Assembly (NCBI GenBank): GCA_934047225.1
Contig: OW203989.1
Span: 15,909,977 to 15,973,976, forward strand
Length of the DNA stretch: 64,000 nt
Direction: 5' to 3'
Source of the DNA: Ypsolopha sequella
Lineage: Eukaryota; Arthropoda; Insecta; Lepidoptera; Ypsolophidae
Made by a program: the position numbers and the translations under genes. Shown here in pieces: positions 44,208 to 56,700 of this stretch. The notes under the pieces were generated by a model. It ran no database searches. It saw only the letters and a list, made by a program, of their open reading frames with translations, and had not been told where the DNA came from. Every line of letters begins with the position of its first letter. Within the stretch, counting starts at the first letter, position 1.

Positions 44208-47111
44208 TCAGCGTAAAAACATGTACTTTCCAGGACATTTCAAGTTTTCAAATTTCTTCTGTTGCTTAAGTAGTTTTTCCTTATATTTAAGTTTAAACGT
44301 TTTGTCTGTTATAAGTTTATTTCTTATTGGTGGAGGCAAATTATTCCAAATCTTAGCACTTCTATAAGTGAAACATCCTCTAAAACCAGAAAGTTTATGT
44401 TTAGGGATACATAATAAGTTGAGATCTTTTGATCTTGTCTGGATGCAATGAACGTCTTTTCTAAATTTTAATTTGTTAAAAAGATACTCTGGGCTCTTGG
44501 TCCAGACTACTTTGTAGGTAAGGCAAGCTAAATGCAGTTCCCTTCTTGCTTCCATGTTCAGAATTTTGTGTTCATTGAGGTATGGAGTGACGTGTGCGCG
44601 CTTCGGTATTTTATGACAGAAACGCGCACACGCATTCTGCACTCTCTGTATCGCCTTCGCTGTTTTCTGACATATCCTGGGGCCGTAAACTGCACTACAA
44701 TAGTTGAAAGGTGACAGAATCAGAAGATCGACCAAAGTTTCTCTCACATCTACTGTTAGATAATCTCTGATCCCATAAAGAACTTTCAGCTTAAAGAATG
44801 CGTTTCTAATTTTTTCATGTGTATGAGATTGAAACTTTAGTTCCTCGTCGAAAAGTACACCAAGATTCCGAGCTTCTTTTACAAATGGAAGTTTTTGTTT
44901 ATCTATTGTAATATTAGGATCTTGGTCCAAGACAGATTTTATTTGGTGAGTAGTTCCCATCACTATACACTTAGATTTAAGTGGATTAAGAACTAAACAA
45001 TTCTTTTATGCCCATTTCCATATGTTGTTGAGATCATCATTAATCTTTACGACAGCCGATGCAATATCTGCCTGATTAAACGAATAGTAGATTTGAGTGT
45101 CGTCAGCATAAAGATGGCACTGGCAATGCTTTAGTAATGTTGGCATGTCAGCAGTGTAAAGTGTAAAAAGCAAAGGGCTTAGTATAGATCCTTGAGGAGT
45201 ACCTCTTACTAATTCTGACAGATTAGAGTTTAAAATTTCTCCATTATCATTTACTGTAGTCACAAATTGAGTACGTCCTGATAGGAATGACTGAAACCAT
45301 TTGCAAGTATTACTAGAAAACCCGTAGTATTTCAGTTTTGCAATCAAAAGTTCCACACTTATACAATCAAAAGCTCGCGAGTAGTCTAGTAGGACCAAGA
45401 TACTTGGTAATTTGTTATCGGAAGCAGCAAGAATATCATCTGTTACTTTTAGAAGCGCAGTTTCAGTTCCATGACCGCCCCGGAAGCCTGACTGTATATT
45501 TGGAATTATGTTCTCGTCAACTAAGTACTTGGTTATTTGATTTTGTACAGCCTTTTCGATTACCTTGGACACAACTGGTAATACACTTATCGGGCGTAAA
45601 TCTTTATAGTCACTGACATAACTTGATTTCGGTAATGGTTTTACAACAGCCATCTTATAACTTTTAGGATATGTTTGTGTTGCGATTGACTTATTTACTA
45701 TTGCAGTTAAAACAGGCAGTGTACAGCGTAATGTTAACTCTATCATTTCAATGTTGATACCATCATGACCTTTAGCGTTAGTTTTTATAGCAGAGATAAT
45801 TTTTTCGACATCTCCCTGATGTACCGGGGTAAGAGTAAAAAAGCTTTCATTATATCTAGAAGTTTCAAAAGAGTTAAGTAAATGTTGGTTGACATTGTTA
45901 TTTCCAGGCACATTCAAGAAGTGTTGATTAATTTTTTGGGGATCATTTAATTCAGCAGGGATGTCAATAGATTGTTTAGAGTAAAAAGGGGATGTTTTTT
46001 TGAAATGTTGCCACATTTTGGCAGGATTATTTTTATTATTATTTACGTAATATTTGAAGTAGGCGACTTTTTCTTTACTTATTGTTGAATTGACAAGACA
46101 TTTCAAACTTTTGTAATATTTCAAATCACTATCTTTTTTACTTTTGTAAGCCTTGCTTAGAGCTTCATTCCTTAAGCACATCATGAACCGAACCGTGTCT
46201 GTAATCCAGGGCTTGGATTTATCAATAATTTTTACTTTCCGAAGTGGCGCATGCGCGTCAAATAAGCGAGTAATATAATCATTAAAAAGATCCACCATTA
46301 AATCGACATTGTCTAAATCTAGAATGTTGTACCACGGTATATTAAGAAGATCTTGTTCAAATGCTTCCCTGTCCATTCCTTTTAGATGGCGGGTTATTAC
46401 AAAACGTGCGGCTAGTTTTGGCTTCTTAATGTCAACATCTAGCCAAACCATACCATGATCACTCAGTGATGGGTTATGCAACACATTAATATTCTTCACC
46501 TTGCTAGGGATGTCTGTTATAGCAAGATCTAAGAGGGTTCTCATTTTATCAGTTATTCTCGTTGGTTCCCTTACTAGTTGGCTTAAATTAAGCTGATGAA
46601 AGAAACTTTGAAGTCTCCTAGCGTCATAAGAATCTGGAATAAGGTCTGTGTTAAAGTCCGTGAACAAGAAAATATATTTACAATACGAGAAAGTAGTAAT
46701 CGATTCCGTTAACGCGTCTATAGCCACTCCGCGGTTAACTTGTTCCGGCCTGTACGCGGTACCGATGGCTATTTTGGATCCAGCTATAGTAATTTGTAAC
46801 CACATCTGTTCTAATATAGAACTAGGATAGTCCATAACTTTTACACGGACACCTCTTCGAATATAAAAACCAACCCCGCCACCCCTATCTACCGCTGATC
46901 TAGCTTTGAGTTTAAGTGAATAGCCAGGAATCTTGGGAGCAATCATTTCCGAACCTTCTTTAACCCAGGTTTCATTCAGCGCCAGAATATCCAGTTTAAG
47001 GTTTTTAATCGTAACAAATAATTCATCTTGGCCTGTGTTTAAGGACCGAACGTTCAAAAAACCAAGCCGCAAATATTTATTTTTATTATTGCCGTTGAAT
47101 GTAAAAAACAA
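44208..47111 (-). pseudogene. LINE ORF2: endonuclease-reverse transcriptase with one premature stop
   Basis: The first 701 residues (47111-45006) hold the endonuclease: FLNVRSLN, the metal-binding glutamate in ALNETW, GTAYRP, TDFNTD, and SDHGMVW near residue 220. The reverse transcriptase follows from about residue 480: RPISVLPVVSKVIEK, FRGGHGTETALL, LLDYSRAFD (motif A), GTPQGSILSPLLF and LYADDTQIY (motif C). A TAA at 45006-45008 interrupts the frame, and reading resumes in the same frame through the thumb/C-terminal region to 44208. The whole would be about 966 codons. This strand has no competing host gene. The enzyme would make cDNA at a nicked target, but this copy would yield a truncated protein unless the stop is read through. 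Confidence 0.85.
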
Positions 47112-47386
47112 GTAAGACTACAGAAACATTATGCCTATTAAGAAACTTTAAATAAGATACTTCGAAGCTAGTAAACACAATAAACAACAGAAAAACGATC
47201 AATTCTTGAAATATAACTTCTTCAAATAGCAAGTTAATTTTTAAATTGCTTTTATTACAACAGTTACTACCTAAATATTCATTACACTCTTTTTGAATTG
47301 TACGAGTACTAATGGTTACAGCTATTTTTGTACGGTACGTTTTGTAGTAGAAACATGAAGAACAAATATAACTATACTGAAAAATG

Positions 47387-48430
47387 TCAAGTAGTAGTGA
47401 GAACTTCCGTGCCAACTTTTTCTGGGCCAAAAACACTTGTAAGATCAGTTTCGGATCTGATGCGATGACTAGCCTTCCCTTGTTCACGACGTACAAGGAC
47501 TCGTCCTTCCTTCGTCCATATGAACCGCCAGCCACGACGCTTGCCTTCCTCTCGAGCCTTATTAAAAAGCCATCTATTCGCTCTTGTCAGCCGTTCATTT
47601 ATGTAAAAACGACGCGAAGGTCCAGGTAGGCCGCAGTCTGCAGTTGTGGCGCCGCGACGCACGCGCGCCGCACTCAACATCTCATCTTTGAGCGCACGTC
47701 GCGCAAGCCGCACCGCGATAGGGCGCGGGCGCGGCCCCGCAAAGGCGCTGTCACCGCTTCCCCCCTCCATAAGGCCGCCGGGTCGGACGGGCCCCACACG
47801 TGAGGCATTGACGATGTCACGTTCGTCGATACTCAGGCCAAGTTTATTCGCCACTAGATGTACGATGTGGCCAACACTTTCTTCTTTCATCTCAGGTATC
47901 CCGGAGATCTCGATATCATTCTCTAACAGCTCTTGGTCACGGTCATTTAATTCTATTTTCATAAACTCGACCGTCTTTAAAAGTGACTCATTTTCCGCTG
48001 TAAGTTTCTTCGTTGTATCGGTGATCGACTCAATGCGTGCCTCCATTGCTGAAATTCTTTGGTCGAATAAACTAACAGTGTCAGTGAGCTGAGTGAGCTT
48101 TACGTTAACTTCCACCTTTAGGGTATCAATTGAATCTTTTAACGAGTTAAACCTCCTATTGATAAGATTCATTAGGTTTTCTGTGTCTATGTTTATTATT
48201 GAGGACATTGCTCCCGCATCTTCGTCTCCCTTATTAATCACAATAACAGGGCTTCCAATTTTTGTCGGTTTGCAGCTTTCGCACTTCCATTTCGACTTAT
48301 TCATAGGAAGGATTCTTTTAAAGGCAGCTAAATCCAATCCTGCGCATATGTAGTGCAACAATATGGAACATGTATTGCATTTCAACAGTTCATCTGATTT
48401 TATTTTCGATTTGCATTTGTCGCACTCCAT
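47387..48430 (-). CDS. LINE ORF1 protein: PHD finger plus baculovirus FP-like domain
   Basis: 347 codons, uninterrupted. The N-terminus is a C4HC3 zinc finger of PHD type (CDKC..CNTC..H..C..CESC, residues 3-54). A predicted coiled coil follows at about 75-165 (heptads through FNSLKDSIDTLKVEVNVKL). The C-terminal half has ENDIEISGIPE, RPIAVRLARRALKDEML and FYINERLTRANRWLF, resembling the FP domain shared by many LINE ORF1 proteins and baculovirus FP25K. ORF1 proteins bind element RNA. The ATG at 48430 lies about 275 bp upstream of ORF2 across a spacer after the ORF1 stop. An Arg/Gly/Pro-rich insert lies near residues 208-235. Confidence 0.8.
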   Translation of the reverse strand: MECDKCKSKIKSDELLKCNTCSILLHYICAGLDLAAFKRILPMNKSKWKCESCKPTKIGSPVIVINKGDEDAGAMSSIINIDTENLMNLINRRFNSLKDSIDTLKVEVNVKLTQLTDTVSLFDQRISAMEARIESITDTTKKLTAENESLLKTVEFMKIELNDRDQELLENDIEISGIPEMKEESVGHIVHLVANKLGLSIDERDIVNASRVGPVRPGGLMEGGSGDSAFAGPRPRPIAVRLARRALKDEMLSAARVRRGATTADCGLPGPSRRFYINERLTRANRWLFNKAREEGKRRGWRFIWTKEGRVLVRREQGKASHRIRSETDLTSVFGPEKVGTEVLTTT

Positions 48431-48775
48431 TTTAGTGACTAGTTAACACAGATGAGATGAGACGTGGGCGTTTTAGGTAGGGTAGATATGAAAAAAAAAG
48501 TCAGTTGCGGAAAAAATAAATAAACAGAAACTGCCCTCAAAATGTCTAATAATTCCGCAGAAATATACAAATTCGCCGTTTAACGCCAATATTATCACGA
48601 AAAATTGGTTATGTTTGTAGTTATTATCCGTGAACGAGCAACTACGAATGTTTATTGTTACTCACGGTTGGTCACTTTGCTTTTCAACAGCAAATAGTCA
48701 GGCCCTAGATAATGCTCACTGAATTAACACATATAACACCAGGAATGTGTGAATAACACTTGTGCACACTATTTA

Positions 48776-49358
48776 GGCTACGTTTCGTAACGTGCGATTA
48801 TCACTCGGAGCGATGCGAATTTTACCCTGCATCGTTCAAAAATCGACCCGAGTGAAACCGAGGGTAAACGAACTGTTACCTGACAGTTGCGCTAAGTGTT
48901 TAGAAACGCTTTCGGGGAATGTGAATATCGCACTGACAAGTGCGATTTCTAACTCTGTTTGGGTACCGTTAAAATTCGCCTGACAGTTGTCATTTCGGAG
49001 TTTTCTCGGGATTCGGACAATTTTTGAAAATAGAATTCAACATTTCCGTACGAATACGGGAAAATGTTTCGAAACTGCTTCGACAGGATTATGGCTTGCA
49101 AATGCAAAGGTTGCAATGCCATCCATATTAAAAGCAATAGGTATTTAGGTACTTTACTTAATTTATTTATTTTGATTTGAGGTTATGTATTTACTTGACG
49201 TGTGTCACTCCAGACCGTTTCAAAACGCTTTTCTCACGGGAATCACTCGCAAGCGTTTCAAAACCAGATCTTTCATTCTCTTTCTAGTATATAGCTTTGT
49301 CTCTTTCTTAAAAACGAGTGAAATTTCGCACGAAGATCACACGTTTTGAAACGTAGCC
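48776..49358. mobile_element. Harbinger/PIF-like MITE
   Basis: Inverted ends GGCTACGTTTC with further homology inward (CGTGCGAT / CGTGTGAT). The 3-bp sequence TTA flanks both sides (48773-48775, 49359-49361), fitting the 3-bp TWA duplication of PIF/Harbinger elements. 583 bp with no transposase. The interior has several degenerate TTTCGAAAC-type motifs in both orientations. Confidence 0.65.
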
Positions 49359-49496
49359 TTAGTATCTTATCTTTCATAAAAACTGCAATCCATCAACGTG
49401 AATTCACTTCTAGGTCCGAATAATTAATTTATACTTGGGACTTGTACTCCGATAGCAGTTACCGGCACGAGCGCCATCTGCCGTATAACAACTATG

Positions 49497-49698
49497 CAGT
49501 GGCGTAACTACGGGATGGCAAGTTGGAAAATGACACGGGCTCCCAGCCGGAAGGGGCCCCCGGTCAGAGGAGAATCCCAACACCCAACATTTATTACCTT
49601 TTACTAAATTATTGTTATTGTTGGTTCAGCTTCTTTGTATTGGGGGGGGGCATCCGATGAATTTGCCACGGGCCTCGAACGGTATAGTTACGCCACTG
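49497..49698. mobile_element. 202-bp hAT MITE with 8-bp target duplication
   Basis: Inverted ends CAGTGGCGTAACTA and TAGTTACGCCACTG, flanked by the identical 8-mer CAACTATG (49489-49496, 49699-49706). No coding capacity. A textbook hAT-type insertion upstream of ECHS1. Confidence 0.85.
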
Positions 49699-49706
49699 CA
49701 ACTATG

Positions 49707-50719
49707 TTAATATTTTAGTACCCTTTTGGCCAGGTCTGGGGGCTTATTCCATATAGGTATATTTTGTCTCTTTTCTGATTCATTTTAAACCATGAAATTG
49801 TGATATTTTGTGTCTGAAAAAAATATATCTTAGATTCATCCTTTCTGGAGTTTTTTTGGGGGTTCAAAACTTTTGCGGATATGGTCATGGGCATAGCCAC
49901 GGTGGGGCAGGGAGAGGCGCTTGCCCCACTCTGGCTCTGAGCTGTAAGGTACCTAACCAAACCTAAAAAACTAAATTATCTAGGTACTAACATCCGTAAG
50001 AAAGTTCACACTCGACAGTCGTCAGTCGACACAAAAAAAATGCGATCAAAACAAAAAGCGCGCGCGCGCACGCGCAGCGGTCGGTCATGCGTCATGCGTA
50101 CACAAATTTATTATACCATGATACAACACTGTACACTCAAACTTATCCTTGAGTATATTTAGCCGATCATAGCTGTCTAATTTCCTCAAATTAGTTTCAT
50201 TAATTTATTTTATTTATTTCCAACTCGAAAAAAAATATCCTAAAACAAAAAAAATAACTTTTATGTGAGTAAAAGAGATTACTACCTTCCTACTTAGGCT
50301 ATCTGACTCATAATTGGATATTATCATTTATTATTAAGGCTACATTTCAATTTCAAAAATTGGGTGATTTTAGGCTATGTACTTGGCGCCAAATTTCTGG
50401 CGACTTGAACCTGTGAACCAGAATTCATCTGGCAACACTGACAGCAACAGTTAACTTTTCTCGAGTTTTCTCTCCTGCTGCCGTAGAGAGAGTAATCCAC
50501 AGATTCCACAGAACACTTGAGTAATCCCTCTACGCCTGCTGCCTGCCTGATTTTTATTTGGGAAAAATTATTTTGAATCTGGGGATTTGAGAAATCACAT
50601 CTGGCAATCCTGCTTCTGTTTTTTTTTTTCACGTTATCAGTATTTTTCTATTTTATTTTATTTATTCAGCTCGCTCGACCGAAGTTCACCGAATCAACAC
50701 GCAGACATAAAAAGTTGAA
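49707..50719. other. Intergenic stretch and presumed ECHS1 promoter region
   Basis: No gene seen. It includes a GC-alternating run (GCGCGCGCGCACGCGCAG at about 50057) and T-rich DNA. The last 150 bp before the ECHS1 ATG have no evident TATA box. The start context is GTTGAAATGG. Confidence 0.4.
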
Positions 50720-53700
50720 ATGGCTTCAATAAGTGGAGTGACCCGTGCCTTACTTTCAAAGACGCTCTTTAAGTCGAGTAGGCTCGCTGTCACACCAAAC
50801 ACCGGCTTCGTTAAATTCTACAGTGCAGGTAGGTAAATAAGTTAAAGTACCTATGGTTCTAAATTATTTCTAATTCTCTGCAGTTACAAGGTCAAACCAG
50901 TTCCGAGGGGCCTGTGTAGTAGCGTGCGGCCGTATCATTTACTGTCCGCGGTTAAGCAACGCTTGGCATGGTTAGTCTTAGGATGGCTGACCATCAGTGG
51001 CTAAATAATAAGGGGGCACGATACCGGACTTTATATTTTTGTCCCTCCGTGCCTCAGAAAGCATGTTAATCTGTTGGTCCGGCAGATATCGAAAGTTAAT
51101 GGTGGTTAAGCCATGTCAGGCCTGTATGGTGACCTGCCCCCCTATTCTGTATCTTTAGTTGCCAACTAGACTGGGTGCCTATCATCAAAAACATAGATAA
51201 AAACTGAACTTTCAAAATTGCCTTTAGTGGGTATTGAACTATTTACGAACTGTGTCCTCACTTCAAGTGCGAACATATCGTTAGATAATCGGAATTCAAT
51301 TGTATATCTATGTTTTTTATGATACGCACCCGGTCCAGTTGGCAACTAGAGATACATAATAGGCCCGCTGAACAACACTGAAACTGGTTGGCTACTTACC
51401 TTACCATACAACAAGAACAAGAAGGTATAGTCATAGATAAGAGTAGTATAAACCTAACGACATAAGGGGATTCAGAAGCTAAACTGCGTTAAGAGATGTT
51501 TTTGAATCTCTTCAAACTTTCTGTATTTGTATATTACAAAATATCTAAATAATTATATGACATTTATTGACTGACTAATGTCCTGTAATTGTGCAGTTTT
51601 AAAACCTTAAAAGCTTTAACATACATTGGTATCAATTCGGCATAACACAACATAACTTATTTGACAGGACTAACCTTATTTTAAGCGTTATGTCTTTTTC
51701 TTTCTTATCGAAAAGACAAGGACAGAATGCATAAATTAAGTTAGTCCTGTCAAATAAGTTAAGATGTGCTACACCGAATCGGTACCAATAAGTAAATAAA
51801 TATCTTTAAAATCTAATAATATGCTTAAGCCTTAAGTTAAATTCAAAAGAGACTAGGTTAAATCTTATACACATTCTATGCATGAGCAATACAAAATCTA
51901 ACATAATGATGTTTGAAACTTATAAATATCTGATTTATCATATATCAAATATTGACAACAATATTACAATGCACTCTAATATGAATGTTATTTCAATGTT
52001 GTTTCTGTCGATATTTGTACCGACAAACATTGAGTTGCTAATTTAGCCGACTGAAGCCCCTAAGGTTAATGCTCCGAGGCAATTTTCATACAAAGTTGTA
52101 GGAACCAATAATGACGACAGAAGTTTTATAATTTTTTATACTGTTACTTTTTTCTATGCATAATACTCTCAAATAAGCAGTTTTTTTACAAACAAAATGT
52201 TTGAAACAATTTAATTTTGCTATTTAAAACTTTATTAATATATTATTGTTATAAAGCATACTTTATTATCATCAATTTGAACATATCAATTAATGTTTGC
52301 AAAAGTGATTCCTCTTTTTTTTCCCTTAAATTTATTCAGGCCAGTTACAAATGTCTAGTCCTCAACCAAGATCAATTAGAAAAGTAAACATCCATACAAT
52401 AGTATCAATTTAAAAAAAAAAAACCACTCCGAAATTCAAGATTTTTGTATTGATTTTATGAGTTTTATTTCTGCAGGGCTGTATCTATGTAACAACCTTA
52501 TTTACTTACATATTTATGCCCGTCATCAAACTGTGATATAATCTGATGTAAGACTACCATATAGTTGTAGGTACAATAATCTTATCTAGCCTCTTGCTTT
52601 TTATTTACTTTATCTGGCATTATCAATTTGTTTGTTCAAACAGAGCGTGACTTTTAAAGTTTTATCTTCCAATTTCAGCGCCTACGTATGAGAACATTAA
52701 GATTGACGTGGTTGGTGCCAAGAAAAATGTGGCTCTCATACAGCTGAACCGGCCTAAAGCCCTTAATGCTCTCTGCAAACCTCTGTTTGTGGAGCTCGGC
52801 AAAGCGGTCCGGGACTTCGACAATGATGAGAACATTGCTGCTATTATCATAACTGGTTTGTATCTATGATTTAAAACTACTACAATATGATCATTATTGA
52901 CATTAAGTAAGTAAGCTAAGCAGAAACATTGGTTCGGCTTCCACCCACACACACACACACACATACAGAGAGAGACATGCTTTGACCGTTACGAAATGTG
53001 TTTGCTAAGGTACTTTTCTAAACCAGGGGGCCTATTATGTATCTTTGAATCGGTTGCCAACGGGGTGCCTGTCATCAATAACATAGATAAACTATCGAAT
53101 TTTGATTGTCAAAGGATATGTTCGCACTTGAAGTAACGTCACAGTTCGTAAATAGTTCAATACGCACTGAAGACAATTTTAAAAGTTTTTATCTTTTGTT
53201 TTTGATGATAGGCACTGAGTTGGTAACCGTTTTAAAGATACATAATAGGCCCGCTGATTAACAATTGGTACAGCCCATATTGAAAAGTAAAAAAATATTC
53301 ACTTCAGAGCCGTTTAGCAGCCGGATTGTGAAAAACCCGCCTTTTTAGGGTTCCGTAGTCAACAACAAGGAACCCTTATATGTCCGTCTGTCTGTCTGTC
53401 TGTCTGTCCGCGGCTTAGCTTAGAGACTATTAGTACTAGAAAGCTGTAATTTGGCAAGGGTATACATATTTATCACGCCGATGAAGTGGTACAGCAAGAT
53501 TTTTAAAAAGATTTTTTTACGGCATCTCCCCTAAACTGCTGCCGTTAATTCGAGAAAATGATGACAGATGGAGTGTGGCGATATCTCGAAAAAATACTAC
53601 AAGTCAACAAGAGCTTCTTCACGACAAAAATAAATAAAGGCACGTTAAAAACATATCAACGGTACAACAAATGGGACGAAATAAATCCAAATCATGATTA

Positions 53701-56700
53701 TTTAAACTTTTTTTATAAATAAAAACCCTGGAATAGAATATATATACGATCTTATTATTTGGTAAGTTATATCATTTTTATAATACGACAACACTGCCTT
53801 ACACCGCAGATATTATAAACCTTTTTCTGAAATGTCGATTCAAAAAGTCGAGAATTCATACTGCAGGCATTATGATTGCTGATTTGACAGAAATAACTTG
53901 ACAGTATCGCTAATAGACAACTTTTCGCCAAAAATAATATTTTTTGCGCTTTTTTTTAACTTTTACGTAGAAATTGAGTCAGCTGATCCGTTAAGTTTTG
54001 TACTAGGAAGTGGAAAATATATACGACAAAAATACTTTTTATTTACAAATGGGACCTTTTAACGATATACAATTTACCCTAAAATCATCATGATAAATAT
54101 AAAATATTGAAATGCAAAACAGTAAAAAAAAGGTTTTATCCCCTGACATTTGCAAACGTCACCATTCTCTCGAATGAACGGCCGGAGTTTACACGTAAAG
54201 TGGGGATGATTTTTTTTTCTCGTCTATCCCCCAGTGTGGGGTGTCGTTGGATAGGTAATGTAAAAATATTGGGGGTGTGAGAAGACTATTTTTCGATGCA
54301 GGGTTTCGTTTGCGAAATATTAAGCTTAAAAGTGTTAATTTTTGTTAGAGTCAAGTGTCCCCCCCCCTGCCAGCGAAACGGTTGTATTTAGAGACGTGAA
54401 AAAAATTACGGCAGTAGTACATATACACAACAAAATTAAAAGGAAAACTATCACAGCTAAGTAGACTTTACAAGTTAACGAGTACAGATCGCGCCAAACT
54501 TTAAGTCCCCTCTAAACACGGGGCGATTCGCATCAGCAGGAACAAAATGTATGGGCCGTTCTTGGGAAGAGCAACTTCCGAGCGTATTAGAAGTTTGGCG
54601 CTATCTGTATTAGTCGACAAACTTATAAAATGTACTTGGAGAAGTCCGCATATTGTGCAGGGCAACTATTCGACCCTACACTGCGCGTAGCCCGACACGC
54701 ACTTGGCCGGTTTTTTAATTAATCGAAACAGAACACTTAGATTTAAAATTCACTCAAAAATTATTAAATAAAACCTTAATACTTATGTATTGTGTATGCT
54801 GCCATCGCAAAGTTTCCATTGGTTTAGGTAAAATAGAATTTTAAAATTTAAAACTTTAAAATTCTAATTTACAGAAACCAATGGAAACTTTGCGATGGCA
54901 GCATATACAATACATAGGTAATTAGTTAAGTGTTCTGTTTCGATTAATTAGAAAAAGGTGGGGTTTTCACAATCCGGCTGCTAAATGGCTCTTAAGTTAT
55001 TTTTTATTTCAATTTGATTGTTTTACACTTCTCAATGACTTACAGTCTTGAAATTATGCACTAAGAAAGAAAATAAACGGTACGGAACCCTAAAGGCACA
55101 AGTTCTCGCACTTCAGGTTTTTTGTTTTATTAAGGTTCAAATTGTCACATTCCAGGCAACGAGAAGGCATTCGCTGCCGGAGCCGACATTAAGGAGATGC
55201 AAGACAACACGTACAGCAGCAACCAGAAAGCTGGGTTCCTCGCCGAGTGGGAGGACATCTCCAACTGCGGGAAACCGATCATCGCCGCGGTCAATGGATT
55301 CGCTGTGAGTGATCTCCATGTAAATTGTAAACCGATCATCGCCGCAATCAATGGGTTCGCTGTGTGTTTATGTAGACCAATCACACATACATGCCTAAAT
55401 CCGCCTATTCGAATTTAGTCAACGTTATCGGAGTTTGAGTTGATGTAATCTGCTACGAAATCTATGGGTCAGTTCTGGCGGCGCCCACTTAAAAGATATT
55501 ATTTCCTCGACTTAAAGAGAACAAAACTATAAGTCGGAATAAACATTATCCACAACTAAAACGAATTTTTCATCTATAAAAAAAGTATGTTCATAACTTC
55601 TTGTATAACCCCCGTCAGCTGGGCGGCGGATGTGAGCTGGCCATGCTATGCGATATCATCTACGCCGGCGAGAAGGCCAAGTTCGGTCAGCCGGAGATCA
55701 ACATCGGCACCATCCCCGGCGCGGGCGGCACCCAGCGCCTGCCGCGGTACGTCGGCAAGTCCAAGGCTATGGAGATCGTCCTGACAGGGACCTTCATCGA
55801 CGCGCACGATGCTGAGAAAATGGGTGGGTTTTGGTATTGAAACAATCACGTCAATAAGTAACAAGTAGGGCAACATTTAGGTAGGTATACATTTTTAGTT
55901 TTTTGGTTATCTGTATATATAAAATTCAAAGTCCTGACTGACTGACTGACTGACTGACTGACTGACTGACTTATATATCAACGCACAGCCTAAACCACTG
56001 GTCCTAGAGACTTGAAATTTTGCATATAGATACCTTATATAGTGTAGGCATCCACTAAGAAAGGATTTTTCAAAATTCACCCTCAAAGGGGGTGAAACGG
56101 GGGTCCAAAGTTTATATGGGGAAACAAGATTAGTTAGACTATTTTATTCGAGACTTCACAAGAGTACTCCTATCTATAAATGAGTAAACATGTGTTTCAG
56201 GTTTTTTCAGAATTCCACCCCTAAAAGGGGGAAATGGGGTGACAAATTCTGAAAATCAACATGGGTATCGTTTGTATGGTTTATCGGGTCGCTGATTACG
56301 AAAACAACAACTATTTCTAAATCCAACGAAGTGGACGTGAAATACCATCATCCCCTGTTGGGGTGCGATGGGGTTGATATGTTGAAATATGTAAATATCA
56401 ATATGGGTGTCGTTTTTATGGTTTTTTGGGACGTTAATTATGAAAATGGCATCGATTTTGAAATTTAATATAGTGGACATGAAAATTCTTGAAAGTATGT
56501 GTGCCAGAGCAAATCGGCTGTAACAGACGAACAGACAGACAAGTGATCCTATTAGGGTTCCATTTTTTCCTTTTGAGGTATCTATCTATCTTTATATCCA
56601 CAATCTATCTATATCTTTCAATATCCCAGCAAAATATTTTTGGAATGGAAGGTTGAAGGGGTTGGACCACGGGGTACCAAAAAAAGTTCTTTTTTATGTG

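Larger units (their letters stand above)
43740..48440 (-). mobile_element. CR1-like non-LTR retrotransposon, nearly intact
   Basis: About 4.7 kb on the minus strand: ORF1 at 48430, ORF2 at 47111, a 3' UTR from 44207, an AATAAA, and a (TTTC)n microsatellite tail at 43743-43768 (as read on the minus strand). ORF1 with a PHD finger plus ORF2 with AP-type endonuclease and reverse transcriptase is the layout of CR1/Jockey-group LINEs. The only lesion I see in either ORF is one in-frame TAA in ORF2, so the copy is young. The 5' boundary beyond the ORF1 start and the target duplication are not clear. Confidence 0.85.

Noticed and set aside
47646..48353. Open frames of 148 and 86 codons on the + strand
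   Set aside because: Antisense shadows of the LINE ORF1, which has the PHD and FP-like domains on the minus strand.
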